Origin: Antedon mediterranea
Lineage: Eukaryota > Echinodermata > Crinoidea > Comatulida > Antedonidae
Direction: 5' to 3'
DNA length: 64,000 nucleotides
Assembly (NCBI RefSeq): GCF_964355755.1
Contig: NC_092678.1
Location: 13,486,922 to 13,550,921 of the forward strand
The stretch's first letter is position 1. Each line of letters opens with the position of its first letter. The notes below the pieces were generated by a model, which was not told the origin of the DNA, searched no databases, and saw only the letters and a list, made by a program, of their open reading frames with translations. Shown piece after piece: positions 20,259 through 33,272 of this stretch. The position numbers and the translations under genes were made by a program.

Positions 20259-21772
20259 TTATTTATTCTTTCCTTAGCACTATTTTGTCCGTGAATTATC
20301 TTGATATCAGTTTCATCTATTTAAGTCAATTTTTCAGAGTATATTCCTTATGGCCAGGAATCGATGTGGTTATATTTTCACGATGCGTAATCAAAAATTA
20401 CGCGGTCTACGCGCGATTTTACGAAATCACGTTTGTAATCATATCTTCACAAGCATGAATCACAATTAAACAAAATTTGGTACTCATAAATTTCAGGTCA
20501 TATTTCATCATATGGCAATACAATTACGTGCGTAGCGCATATAACGCTTGCGTACGCGCGCTTAAAATGTTCAAAATTGTCAAAATTTATTTTCGATGAA
20601 ATTAGAGTACGTTTCAGGCAATTTTAAGCGTTTAAAAAATTGCCATGAGTGCGCAGATTTTTGCACGCGCACTGCGCGTTATACGTTAATGCGCACTCTT
20701 TTTGTCCGATTTCGGTTGTACAACCTTTCTTTAATAATATCATCATATTTTATTCACTTTTCAACGCGTAATTGCCTTATACGAGCACGTCAAAAGTGAC
20801 AGGCTACGCACGTGTAAGTTAACAAAATGGTGAAAATATGCTAAATTTTAAAATTAATATAGATCGTCAGAATGCTCGGGAACACATATTTTTTATTTCA
20901 TTTTCTTGAAGTGTATGTATCTTATGTATGATTTATTATTAAACTAAGGGAACAAAAGTTGATTAAGCCATAATTAATTGCATATTAAATTAAAAAAAAT
21001 TCATTTCGACAATCAAACAAATTATGACATTTTCTTAGGCCAAAATAACAAACTTAACATTAACTTTCTTCCTTCAAAAGTTCATATATTAAAGTTAAAA
21101 GTATATAGTTTGACAGTGCATCATTTTTGTACATTTTTAGAGATGTCATCATAGTAAAAAATTATAATTCATTGCGGTATGTAATAATCTATCTGCACCA
21201 AAGTGGTTACTGCATAGTAAATACACGGAGGAATTTTTCTACAATTTTTAGTCAGTTGTGTATGGCTCGGTGGTGTGTGCTCGTGTCTATGGCACTCAAG
21301 GTACCGAGATCGAGTCTCACCTTGGGAAACGAAATACATTTTTTTTTTTATTATCCGTATTGTTTGTTCAAATTTATTTCTTAGTGTATATATTATACAC
21401 ATGATTTATAATGAAATCTAGATAAAAAATAACTTATGTCTTTATTATTATGTAACAGCAAATGTGGTTTATGACATTATACGCAGAGGGATCTTTGATC
21501 GGATTGTGATACCGGCTATTGTATTCGCGTTAGCAAGGTCCTATCATAAATATATTATATATTATTTAAAGAATCTGAGAAAATCAATGAATCAAAATAT
21601 CTTTTAAAAATAAATTATCTTTATTTTAATTATCAATGCATATAACCTATAATTCGTCATAGTGACGAATTAAATCTAGTTAGGTTATATGCATTATCAT
21701 GCATATAACCTCTTGATTCTGTCAAAATCTTTATTTATTGGTTATCCGCCTCAAGCGGATAACCTTTGTTAT

Positions 21773-24703
21773 TGGTTATCCGCCTCAAGCGGATAACCTT
21801 TGTTATTGGTTATCCGCCTCAAGGCGGATAAGCTCTTGGAATTGTAGTGTTTCTTTTTTTTATTATTCTTCCATATTTCCGCCACTTTTTGTGTTCAACT
21901 TTTCTCTGCAACGTGTTAACATAACATGTTGTAACTTTGTAAACATTTCGACATTTAACTGAAGTTGTGCAGCGAAGCTTTTGGACGCTGTCAGATCCGC
22001 GTAGCGTAAGTTACGCGCGAATTTCTGAAAATCTTAAGTTGATCATAACTTCGAAACAAATATATATTTTTTAACCTAATTTCCAGCCACGTTTGCTTCA
22101 CATCAATTGCTAACTTTTTCATCGCTACCGACATTTGTAACATTGGAAAGTGCGCGCGTAAACGGCTTTTGAAATTTTAAAATGCTCCAAATCAATTTCT
22201 GATTAAATTAGAGCACGATTCAGGTCATTTTAAGGGTTTGAAAAATTGCCACCAGGTGCGCACATTTTTACGTGCGCACGGCGCAGGGAACACGTATGAG
22301 CATTTCTTTTGCACGAGTTGTGTTTTTCAATCTTCGGTTAACAATTTTACGTTATTTTAATCACTATTCAACTTGAAATGACGTTCTACGAGCACGTTAA
22401 ACATGACTGGTTGCGCACGTAAAATGTTGAAAAAATTTGAAAATGTTGCAAAATATGTATACTTTTAAAAATGATACAGTTCATCAGAATGCAAGGTTAC
22501 CCCCATTTTTTATTTTATTTTCTTGCAGTGTATGAATCATAGGTCTGATTTATTATAGTGTCGAATGTTAAAAGGTGTTTGGTGGCTACATTATTTTCAT
22601 ATTAAATACAATTTTTGAAATTTTTATCATCAAACAAACATAAACATTTTCAAAGAGCAAAATAATAAACATAACGTTTATCTTTTTTCTTCACATGTTA
22701 ATATATAAAACTTAAAAGTATGCACTTTCATAATATGTCACTGTTTAAAATTTGTGAAGATTTCTTCATAGTAACAATTATGATTTAGTTTGATAAGTAA
22801 TAATCTATTTGCATCGAGTGGTTCACGACATACCGAATGAACGAGTAAACTTTCGTCGGATTTATTTCAGCAGGTGCTCATATGGCTCAATGTGTAGTGC
22901 CACCGACTTTGGTATCAGAGGTACCGGGATCGAGTCCCGTCACGGGAAAACAATTTAATAAAAGGATTTATTTGGTTGTTACACTGAAAAGGCAGTTTTA
23001 ATTTCGAATTGGCTACTTTTTGGAAAAGCCATAACTGAAAAGTACTTGAATGCGCAAGATACGTTTTGTGGCGGGCGGATAACCAAACTCGTCCTCAAGT
23101 GACGAGTTCAGATCTAGTTGTAGTGTTACTTTTTTTTTTTATTATTCTTCTTTCTTTCTCCGATTTTGTGTACGCGTTTTCTCTTGAACGTGTTAACATA
23201 ACATTTTGTAACTTGGTCAACATATAGACAATTAACTGAAGATGTACTGCGAAGCTTTTTGACAATGTCAGATCCGCGTAGCGTAAGTTACGCGCGATTT
23301 TCTGAAAATCTTAAATCGGTCATAACTTCGAAACCGATAAATATTTTTTAACGAAATTTTCAGCCACGTTTTCTTCACATCAATGGCTAACTTTTTCGCT
23401 CTTCAGCAAATTTTTGAACACTAGAAAGTCTGCGCGTAAACTGCGTTTGAAATTTTAAAATGCTCCTAATTTGTGCACGCTGTTTCTCTGTAACGCGTTA
23501 ACATAACATTTTGTAACTTGTTCAACATATAGACATTTTACTGAAGTTGTCCAGCCAAGCTTTTTGACGATGTCAGAGCCGCGTAGCGTAAGTTACGCGT
23601 GATTTTCTGAAAATCTTAAATTGGTTATAACTTCGAAACAAATGAATATTTTTTAACGTCATTTTCAGCCACGTTTGCTTCACATCAATAGTTAACTTTT
23701 TTAACGCTATCGCAATTTGTAACATTAGAAAGTGCGCGCGTAAATGGCGTTTGAAATTTTAAAATGCTTCAAATCAATTTCTGATTAAATTAGAGCACGA
23801 TTCAGGTCATTTTAAGCGTTTAAAAAATTGCCACTGGTGCGCACATTTTTACGCGTGCACGGCGCAGGGAACAGGTATGAGCATTTCTTTTACACGATTT
23901 GTGTTTTTAAATCTTCTGTTAACAATTTTACGTTATTTTATTCACTTTTCAACTTGAAATGGCGTTCTACGAGCACGTTAAACATGACAGGTTGCGCACG
24001 AAAACGTCAACAAATTGTGAAAATGTTCCAAAATATGTCTACTTTTAAAAATGACACAGTTCATCAGAATGCAAGGTTACCCCCATTTTTTATTTTAATT
24101 TCTTGCAGTGTATGAATCATAGGTCTGATTTATTATAGTGTTGAATGCTAAAACGTGTTTGATGGCTACATTATTTGCATATTAAATATAATTTTTGAAA
24201 TATTTATCATCAAACAAACATAAACTTATTCAAAGAGCAAAACAATAAACATAACATTTATCTTTTTTCTTTACATGTTAATATATAAAACTTGAAAGTA
24301 TGTACTTTCATAAAATATCAGCGTTTAAAATTTTTGAAGATTTCATCATAGTAAAATTTATGATTTAAGTTTGATATGTAATAATCAACTTGCATCGAGG
24401 GGGTTCACGACATACCGAATGAACGAGGACTCTTTCTTCGGATTTTCGTCAGCAGGTGGTCATATGGCTCGATGTGTAATGCAACCGACTTTGGTATCAG
24501 AGGTACCGGGTTCGAGTCCCGTCACGGGAAAACAATTAATTAAAAGGGTTTAGTTGGTTATTACACTGAGAGGGCAGTTTTAATTTTGAATAGCCTACTT
24601 TTTTTGGAAAAGTCATAACTTGGAAGTACTTGAATACGCAAGATACGCTTTGTTGCTGGCGGATAACCAAACTCGTCCTCAAGTGACGAGTTTAAGTTCT
24701 AGT
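21773..24703 (+). mobile_element. Helentron-like family A element A-4, interrupted
   Basis: Head 21773-21806 and body 23119-24703, again 34 + 1,585 = 1,619 bp. Interrupted by A-5 at the same TT as in A-3. Confidence 0.8.
21807..23118 (+). mobile_element. short family A element A-5
   Basis: 1,312 bp; lacks one unit of the 306-bp duplication and has the head variant CCTCAAGGCGGATAAGCTC. Uninterrupted; innermost of the stack. Confidence 0.85.
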
Positions 24704-26288
24704 TGTAGTGTTACTTTTTTTTTTTATTATTCTTCTTTCTTTCTCCGATTTTGTGTACGCGTTTTCTCTTGAACGTGTTAACATAACATTTTGTAACTTG
24801 GTCAACATATAGACAATTAACTGAAGATGTACTGCGAAGCTTTTTGACAATGTCAGATCCGCGTAGCGTAAGTTACGCGCGATTTTCTGAAAATCTTAAA
24901 TCGGTCATAACTTCGAAACCGATAAATATTTTTTAACGAAATTTTCAGCCACGTTTTCTTCACATCAATGTCTAACTTTTTCGCTCTTCAGCAAATTTTT
25001 GAACACTAGAAAGTCTGCGCGTAAACTGCGTTTGAAATTTTAAAATGCTCCTAATTTGTGCACGCTGTTTCTCTGTAACGCGTTAACATAACATTTTGTA
25101 ACTTGTTCAACATATAGACATTTTACTGAAGTTGTCCAGCCAAGCTTTTTGACGATGTCAGAGCCGCGTAGCGTAAGTTACGCGTGATTTTCTGAAAATC
25201 TTAAATTGGTTATAACTTCGAAACAAATGAATATTTTTTAACGTCATTTTCAGCCACGTTTGCTTCACATCAATAGTTAACTTTTTTAACGCTATCGCAA
25301 TTTGTAACATTAGAAAGTGCGCGCGTAAATGGCGTTTGAAATTTTAAAATGCTTCAAATCAATTTCTGATTAAATTAGAGCACGATTCAGGTCATTTTAA
25401 GCGTTTAAAAAATTGCCACTGGTGCGCACATTTTTACGCGCGCACGGCGCAGGGAACAGGTATGAGCATTTCTTTTACACGATTTGTGTTTTTAAATCTT
25501 CTGTTAACAATTTTACGTTATTTTATTCACTTTTCAACTTGAAATGGCGTTCTACGAGCACGTTAAACATGACAGGTTGCGCACGAAAACGTCAACAAAT
25601 TGTGAAAATGTTCCAAAATATGTCTACTTTTAAAAATGACACAGTTCATCAGAATGCAAGGTTACCCCCATTTTTTATTTTAATTTCTTGCAGTGTATGA
25701 ATCATAGGTCTGATTTATTATAGTGTTGAATGCTAAAACGTGTTTGATGGCTACATTATTTGCATATTAAATATAATTTTTGAAATATTTATCATCAAAC
25801 AAACATAAACTTATTCAAAGAGCAAAACAATAAACATAACATTTATCTTTTTTCTTTACATGTTAATATATAAAACTTGAAAGTATGTACTTTCATAAAA
25901 TATCAGCGTTTAAAATTTTTGAAGATTTCATCATAGTAAAATTTATGATTTAAGTTTGATATGTAATAATCAACTTGCATCGAGGGGGTTCACGACATAC
26001 CGAATGAACGAGGACTCTTTCTTCGGATTTTCGTCAGCAGGTGGTCATATGGCTCGATGTGTAATGCAACCGACTTTGGTATCAGAGGTACCGGGTTCGA
26101 GTCCCGTCACGGGAAAACAATTAATTAAAAGGGTTTAGTTGGTTATTACACTGAGAGGGCAGTTTTAATTTTGAATAGCCTACTTTTTTTGGAAAAGTCA
26201 TAACTTGGAAGTACTTGAATACGCAAGATACGCTTTGTTGCTGGCGGATAACCAAACTCGTCCTCAAGTGACGAGTTTAAGTTCTAGT

Positions 26289-27911
26289 TGGTTATCCGCC
26301 TCAAGCGGATAAGCATTTGTTATTGTAGTGTTACTTTTTTTTTTTTTTTATTATTCTTCTTTCTTTCTCAGATTTTGTGCACGCGTTTTCTCTTCAACGT
26401 GTTACCATAACATGTTGTAACTTGGTCAACATTTAGACATTTAACTGAAGATGTTAAGCCAAGCTTTTGGACGCTGTCAGATCCGCGTAGCGTAAGTCAC
26501 GCGCGATTTTCTGAAAATCTTAAATCGGTCATAACTTCGAAACCGATAAATATTTTTTAACGAAATTTTAAGCCACGTTTTCTTCACATCAATGGCTAAC
26601 TTTTGGAATGTTTAACAAATTTTTGGAGATTAGAAAGTTTTCGCGTAAATTGCGTTTGAAATATTTTACTCTTCTTATTTTGTGCACGCTGTTTCTCTTC
26701 AACGTGTAAACATAATATGTTGTAACTTGTTCAGCATTTAGACATTTTACTGAAGTTGTCCAGCCAACCTTTTTGACGATGCCAGAGCCGCGTAGCGTAA
26801 GTTACGCGTGATTTTCTGAAAATCTTAAATTGGTTATAACTTCGAAACAAATGAATATTTTTTAACGCCATTTTCAGCCACGTTTGCTTCACATCAATAG
26901 TTAACTTTTTTAACGCTACCGCAATTTGTAACATTAGAAAGTGCGCGCGTAAACGGCGTTTGAAATTTTAAAATGCTTCAAATCAATTTCTGATTAAATT
27001 AGAGCACGATTCAGGTCATTTTAAGCGTTTAAAAAATTGCCACTGGTGCGCACATTTTTACGCGCGCATGGCGCAGGGAACACGTATGAGCATTTCTTTT
27101 ACACGATTTGTGTTTTTAAATCTTCGGTTAACAATTTTACGTTATTTTATTCACTTTTCAACTTGAAATGGCGTTCTACGAGCACGTTAAACATGACAGG
27201 TTGTGCACGAAAACGTCAAAAAATTGTGAAAATGTTGCAAAATATGTCTACTTTTAAAAATGAAACAGTTCATCAGAATGCAAGGTTACCCCCATTTTTT
27301 ATTTTAATTTCTTGCAGTGTATGAATCATAGCTCTGATTTATTATAGTCTTGAATGTTAAAAAGTGTTTGATGGCTTCATTATTTGCATAATAAATGTAA
27401 TTTTTGAAAAAATTATCATCAAACAAACATAAACATATTCAAAGAGTAAAACAATAAACATAACGTTTATCTTTTTTCTTTACATGTTAATATATAAAAC
27501 TTGAAAGTATGCACTTTCATAATATGTCACTGTTTAAAATTTGTGAAGATTTCATCATAGTAAAAATTATGATTTAAGTTGATTATGTAATAATCAACTT
27601 GCATCGAGGGGGTTCACGACATACCGAATGAACGAGGAATCTTTCTTCGGATTTTCTTCAGCAGGTGCTCATATGGCTGGATGTGTAGTGCAACCGACTT
27701 TGGTACCAGAGGTACCGGGTTCGAATCCCATAATGGGAAAACAATTAATTAAAAGGATTTATTTGGTTATTACACTGAAAGGCCAGTTTTAATTTTGAAT
27801 AGGCTACTTTTTTTGGAAAAGTCATAACTGAGAAGTACTTTAATACGCAAGATACGTTTTGTTGCGGGCGGATAACCAAACTCGTCCTCAAGTGACGAGT
27901 TTAGATCTAGT
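26289..27911 (+). mobile_element. Helentron-like family A element A-6
   Basis: 1,623 bp, directly joined to the CTAGT end of A-3; closest to A-1 in sequence (head variant GCGGATAAGCATTTG). Confidence 0.8.
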
Positions 27912-29140
27912 TATTCTTCTTTCTTTCTCAGATTTTGTGCACGCGTTTTCTCTTGAACGTGTTAACATAACATTTTGTAACTTGGTCAACATATAGACAA
28001 TTAACTGAAGATATACTGCCAAGCTTTTTGACAATGTCAGATCCGCGTAGCGTAAGTTACGCGCGATTTTCTGAAAATCTTAAATCGGTCATAACTTCGA
28101 AACCGATAAATATTTTTTAACGAAATTTTCAGCCACGTTTTCTTCACATCAATGGCTAACTTTTGGAATGTTTAACAAATTTTTGGAGATTAGAAAGTTT
28201 TCGCGTAAATTGCGTTTGAAATATTTTACTCTTCTTATTTTGTGCACGCTGTTTCTCTTCAACGTGTAAACATAATATGTTGTAACTTGTTCAGCATTTA
28301 GACATTTTACTGAAGTTGTCCAGCCAAGCTTTTTGACGATGTCAGAGCCGCGTAGCGTAAGTTACGCGTGATTTTCTGAAAATCTTAAATTGGTTATAAC
28401 TTCGAAACAAATGAATATTTGTTAACGTCATTTTCAGCCACGTTTGCTTCTCATCAATAGTTAACTTTTTTAACGCTACCGCAATTTGTAACATTAGAAA
28501 GTGCGCGCGTAAATGGCGTTTGAAATTTTAAAATGCTTCAAATCAATTTCTGATTAAATTAGAGCACGATTCAGGTCATTTTAAGCGTTGTAAAAATTGC
28601 CACTGGTGCGCACATTTTTACGCGCGCACGGCGCAGGGAACACGTATGAACATTTCTTTTGCACGATTTGTGTTTTTAAATCTTCGGTTAACAATTTTAC
28701 GTTATTTTATTCACTTTTCAACTTGAAATGGCGTTCTACGAGCACGTTAAACATGACAGGTTGCGCACGAAAACGTCAACAAATTGTGAAAATGTTGCAA
28801 AATATGTTTACTTTTAAAAATGAAACAGTTCATCAGAATGCAAGGTTACCCCAATTTTTTATTTTATTTTCTTGCAGTGTATTAATCATAGGTCTAATTT
28901 ATTATAGTCTTGAATGTTAAAAAGTGTTTGATAGCTACATTATTTGCATATTAAATGTAATTTTTGAAATAATTATCATCAAACTAACATAAACATATTC
29001 AAAGAGTAAAACAATATACATAACGTTTATCTTTTTTCTTTACATGTTAATATATAAAACTTGAAAGTATGCACTTTCATAATATGTAACTGTTTAAAAT
29101 TTGTGAAGATTTCATCATAGTAAAAATTATGATTTAAGTT

Positions 29141-30108
29141 TTCAATAAATAGAGTTTCAATAGATAGAGTACCATATACTAAATTTCTCGGTGTCGTCAT
29201 TGATGAGAAACTGAACTTTAGACACCATACAAATGCAGTTTCTTGTAAAGCATCCTCAATAATTGGTGCCATGTGTCATATAAAAAAATTAGTATCTACT
29301 GAAGTGTTACTTACCATATACAAGACACTTATATTACCAGTGTTGACATATGGTATTATTGTATGGGGTGCGGGGAACAAAGACAATTTGGATCGCCTTC
29401 TATTGCTTCAGAAAAAAGCTCTTAGGATCATTTGTAAGGTAGACTTTCATCATCCCTCTTCTCAGCTCTTTGTGAAAACGGGCACACTTAATATATTTGA
29501 TTTGTATAAAAACAGTGTTTTAAATTTTATGTTTAAATACCAAAAAGGACAACTTCCAAAATGTTTTAATTCTTTATTCAGTTTATTTGATAATTATCAT
29601 ACATATAACACTCGAAATAAAGACAATTATTGTATAAAATTAAAATCAACTAATATGGGTCAGCAAAGTATAGCATATAGAGGACCTAAGCTATGGAATC
29701 AACTTATAAGAAATATAAGAGAGAGTGAAAATATATCAATATTTAAAAAACTATTACTAAATAAATGCATTAATAGTTATAAAGAAACAATATATCTATG
29801 CGAAAACAACATTTGTAAAATATGTCTAACTTTAACTTAATTAATTACATTCTCGTATATATTCTGAGACTGATGTATATATATATGTTATATTATAGTA
29901 CGTTGTATTTTCCTTCATTTATTTACTACATGAAAACATTTTTTGTAATATATTTGTAAATTTATATTTTAAGTTAGGGTGCCACAGATTAAAAGCTTTG
30001 CTTGCTTGTGGTTATCCTGTTTTTCACACTTTATTGTACTTAATCTTTTATTTATATTTTTAAGAATGTTGTGTGAAAAATAAAAGAATCAATCAATCAA
30101 TCAATCAA
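29141..30108 (+). mobile_element. 5'-truncated non-LTR retrotransposon
   Basis: 968 bp inserted in A-7 with AAGTT on both sides (29136-29140 and 30109-30113) and an (AATC)n tail (about 30087-30108), as in CR1/L2-like elements with microsatellite tails. Only the C-terminal part of the second ORF and a 3' UTR remain. Confidence 0.8.
29142..29840 (+). pseudogene. non-LTR reverse transcriptase, C-terminal fragment
   Basis: The frame is open from the truncation point; the apparent ATG at 29271 is internal. It begins RVPYTKFLGVVIDEKLNF, then has VLTYGIIVWG, LQKKALRII and later YNTRNKDNY and RGPKLWN, the typical region after the RT palm in CR1/L2/jockey-like polyproteins. Endonuclease and RT catalytic motifs are absent because of 5' truncation. 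The frame is intact to the stop, so the insertion is young. Clade is not certain. Confidence 0.8.
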
Positions 30109-31858
30109 AAGTTCGATATGTAATAATCAACTTGCATTGAGGGGGTTCACGACATACCGAATGAACGAGGACTCTTTCTTCGGATTTTCTTCAGCAGGTG
30201 CTCATATGACTCGATGTGTAGTGCAACCGACTTTGGTATCAGAGGTACCGGGATCGAATCCCATCACGGGAAAGCAATTAAATAAAAAGATTTGTTTGGT
30301 TAATACACTGAAAGGGCAGTTTTAATTTTGAATAGGCTACTTTTTGGAAAAGTCACAAGTGAAAAGTACTTGAATGCGCAAGATATGTTTTGTTGCGGGC
30401 GGATAACCAAACTCGTCCTCAAGTGACGAGTTTAGATCTAGTTTATTTATTCTTTCCTTAGCACTATTTTGTCCGTGAATTATCTTGATATCAGTTTCAT
30501 CTATTTAAGTCAATTTTTCAGAGTATATTCCTTATGGCCAGGAATCGATGTGGTTATATTTTCACGATGCGTAATCAAAAATTACGCGGTCTACGCGCGA
30601 TTTTACGAAATCACGTTTGTAATCATATCTTCACAAGCATGAATCACAATTAAACAAAATTTGGTACTCATAAATTTCAGGTCATATTTCATCATATGGC
30701 AATACAATTACGTGCGTAGCGCATATAACGCTTGCGTACGCGCGCTTAAAATGTTCAAAATTGTCAAAATTTATTTTCGATGAAATTAGAGTACGTTTCA
30801 GGCAATTTTAGGCGTTTAAAAAATTGCCATGAGTGCGCAGATTTTTGCACGCGCACTGCGCGTTATACGTTAATGCGCACTATTTTTGTCCGATTTCGGT
30901 TGTACAACCTTTCTTTAATAATATCATCATATTTTATTCACTTTTCAACGCGTAATTGCCTTATACGAGCACGTCAAAAGTGACAGGCTACGCACGTGTA
31001 AGTTAACAAAATGGTGAAAATATGCTAAATTTTAAAATTAATATAGATCGTCAGAATGCTCGGGAACACATATTTTTTATTTCGTTTTCTTGAAGTGTAT
31101 GTATCTTATGTATGATTTATTATTAAACTAAGGGAACAAAAGTTGATTAAGCCATAATTAATTGCATATTAAATTAAAAAAAATTCATTTCGACAATCAA
31201 ACAAATTATGACATTTTCTTAGGCCAAAATAACAAACTTAACATTAACTTTCTTCCTCCAAAAGTTCATATATTAAAGTTAAAAGTATATAGTTTGACAG
31301 TGCATCATTTTTGTACATTTTTAGAGATGTCATCATAGTAAAAAATTATAATTCATTGCGGTATGTAATAATCTATCTGCACCAAAGTGGTTACTGCATA
31401 GTAAATACACGGAGGAATTTTTCTACAATTTTTAGACAGTTGTGCATGGCTCGGTGGTGTGTGCTCGTGTCTATGGCACTCAAGGTACCGAGATCGAGTC
31501 TCACCTTGGGAAACGAAATAAGATTTTTTTTTTATTATCCGTATTGTTTGTTCAAATTTATTTCTTAGTGTATATATTATACACATGATTTATAATGAAA
31601 TCTAGATAAAAAATAACTTATGTCTTTATTATTATGTAACAGCAAATGTGGTTTATGACATTATACGCAGAGGGATCTTTGATCGGATTGTGATACCGGC
31701 TATTGTATTCGCGTTAGCAAGGTCCTATCATATATTATAAATAATTAAAGAATCTGAGAAAATCAATGAATCAAAATATCTTTTTAAAAAATCAATTATC
31801 TTTATTAAAATCAATGCATATAACCTATAATTCGTCATAGTGACGAATTAAATCTAGT

Positions 31859-33272
31859 TTATTTATTCTTTCCTTAGCACTATTTTGTCCGTGAATTATC
31901 TTGATATCAGTTTCATCTATCTAAGTCAATTTTTCAGAGTATATTCCTTATGGCCAGGAATCGATGTGGTTATATTTTCACGATGCGTAATCAAAAATTA
32001 CGCGGTCTACGCGCGATTTTACGAAATCACGTTTGTAATCACATCTTCACAAGCATGATTCACAATTAAACAAAATTTGGTACTCATAAATTTCAGGTCA
32101 TATTTCATCATATGGCAATACAATTACGTGCGTAGCGCATATAACGCTTGCGTACGCGCGCTTAAAATGTTCAAAATTGTCAAAATTTATTTTCGATGAA
32201 ATTAGAGTACGTTTCAGGCAATTTTAAGCGTTTAAAAAATTGCCATGAGTGCGCAGATTTTTGCACGCGCACTGCGCGTTATACGTTAATGCGCACTCTT
32301 TTTGTCCGATTTCGGTTGTACAACCTTTCTTTAATAATATCATCATATTTTATTCACTTTTCAACGCGTAATTGCCTTATACGAGCACGTCAAAAGTGAC
32401 AGGCTACGCACGTGTAAGTTAACAAAATGGTGAAAATATGCTAAATTTTAAAATTAATATAGATCGTCAGAATGCTCGGGAACACATATTTTTTATTTCA
32501 TTTTCTTGAAGTGTATGTATCTTATGTATGATTTATTATTAAACTAAGGGAACAAAAGTTGATTAAGCCATAATTAATTGCATATTAAATTAAAAAAAAT
32601 TCATTTCGACAATCAAACAAATTATGACATTTTCTTAGGCCAAAATAACAAACTTAACATTAACTTTCTTCCTCCAAAAGTTCATATATTAAAGTTAAAA
32701 GTATATAGTTTGACAGTGCATCATTTTTGTACATTTTTAGAGATGTCATCATAGTAAAAAATTATAATTCATTGCGGTATGTAATAATCTATCTGCACCA
32801 AAGTGGTTACTGCATAGTAAATACACGGAGGAATTTTTCTACAATTTTTAGACAGTTGTGTATGGCTCGGTGGTGTGTGCTCGTGTCTATGGCACTCAAG
32901 GTACCGAGATCGAGTCTCACCTTGGGAAACGAAATAAGATTTTTTTTTTATTATCCGTATTGTTTGTTCAAATTTATTTCTTAGTGTATATATTATACAC
33001 ATGATTTATAATGAAATCTAGATAAAAAATAACTTATGTCTTTATTATTATGTAACAGCAAATGTGGTTTATGACATTATACGCAGAGGGATCTTTGATC
33101 GGATTGTGATACCGGCTATTGTATTCGCGTTAGCAAGGTCCTATCATATATTATAAATAATTAAAGAATCTGAGAAAATCAATGAATCAAAATATCTTTT
33201 AAAAATCAATTATCTTTATTAAAATCAATGCATATAACCTATAATTCGTCATAGTGACGAATTAAATCTAGT
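31859..33272 (+). mobile_element. family B element B-3, headless
   Basis: 1,414 bp beginning TTATTTATTCTTTCC directly after the CTAGT of B-2; the head hairpin is missing. Complete 3' end at 33272. Contains the left boundary of the segmental duplication at 32863. Confidence 0.8.
32863..32922 (+). other. tRNA-like module of family B (example in B-3)
   Basis: A-box-like TGGCTCGGTGG (32863-32873) and B-box GATCGAGTC (32908-32916, fits GWTCRANNC), followed by TCACCTTGGGAAA. Equivalent position to the module of family A. Confidence 0.5.

Larger units (their letters stand above)
16960..21680 (+). mobile_element. Helentron-like family B element B-1, split by A-1 and A-2
   Basis: B pieces 16960-17015 and 20259-21680 (1,478 bp). 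The head is TAGGTTATATGCAT with its inverse, a hairpin; the end has ATGCATATAACCT, a hairpin TAATTCGTCA-TAG-TGACGAATTA and then AAATCTAGT. The 5' arm repeated inverted inside the 3' hairpin is the asymmetric terminal inverted repeat of Helitron2/Helentron elements. The interruption lies in the (TTTA)n tract about 56 bp from the start. Non-coding. Confidence 0.85.
21739..26288 (+). mobile_element. Helentron-like family A element A-3, interrupted
   Basis: Head 21739-21772 and body 24704-26288, 34 + 1,585 = 1,619 bp, exactly the length of A-2. Interrupted by A-4 between the Ts of GTTATTGTAGTG. Confidence 0.8.
27912..30442 (+). mobile_element. family A element A-7, headless, split by non-LTR element
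   Basis: Begins at TATTCTTCTTTC directly after A-6, so the terminal hairpin and T tract are missing, then runs to CTAGT at 30442. Interrupted at 29141-30108. Confidence 0.75.
21681..31858 (+). mobile_element. Helentron-like family B element B-2, hosting a stack of A elements
   Basis: Head 21681-21738 and body 30443-31858. All of 21739-30442 lies in its (TTTA)n tract and consists of A-3 to A-7 plus a non-LTR insertion. The head joins directly to the CTAGT end of B-1. Confidence 0.8.

Noticed and set aside
25413-25700. Recurrent 95-residue frame beginning MPLVRTFLRAHGAGN in every family A copy
   Set aside because: It follows the repeat, starts at a non-ATG codon, and the homologous stretch of family B is open in a different frame (NCHECADFCTRTAR), so the frame itself is not conserved.
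32196-32399. Recurrent 67-residue frame (MKLEYVSGNF...) in every family B copy
   Set aside because: Repeat-borne, no known domain, frame not shared with family A.
16960-33272. Satellite or CRISPR-like array
   Set aside because: Units are transposons with defined ends, nested in each other, with no spacers.
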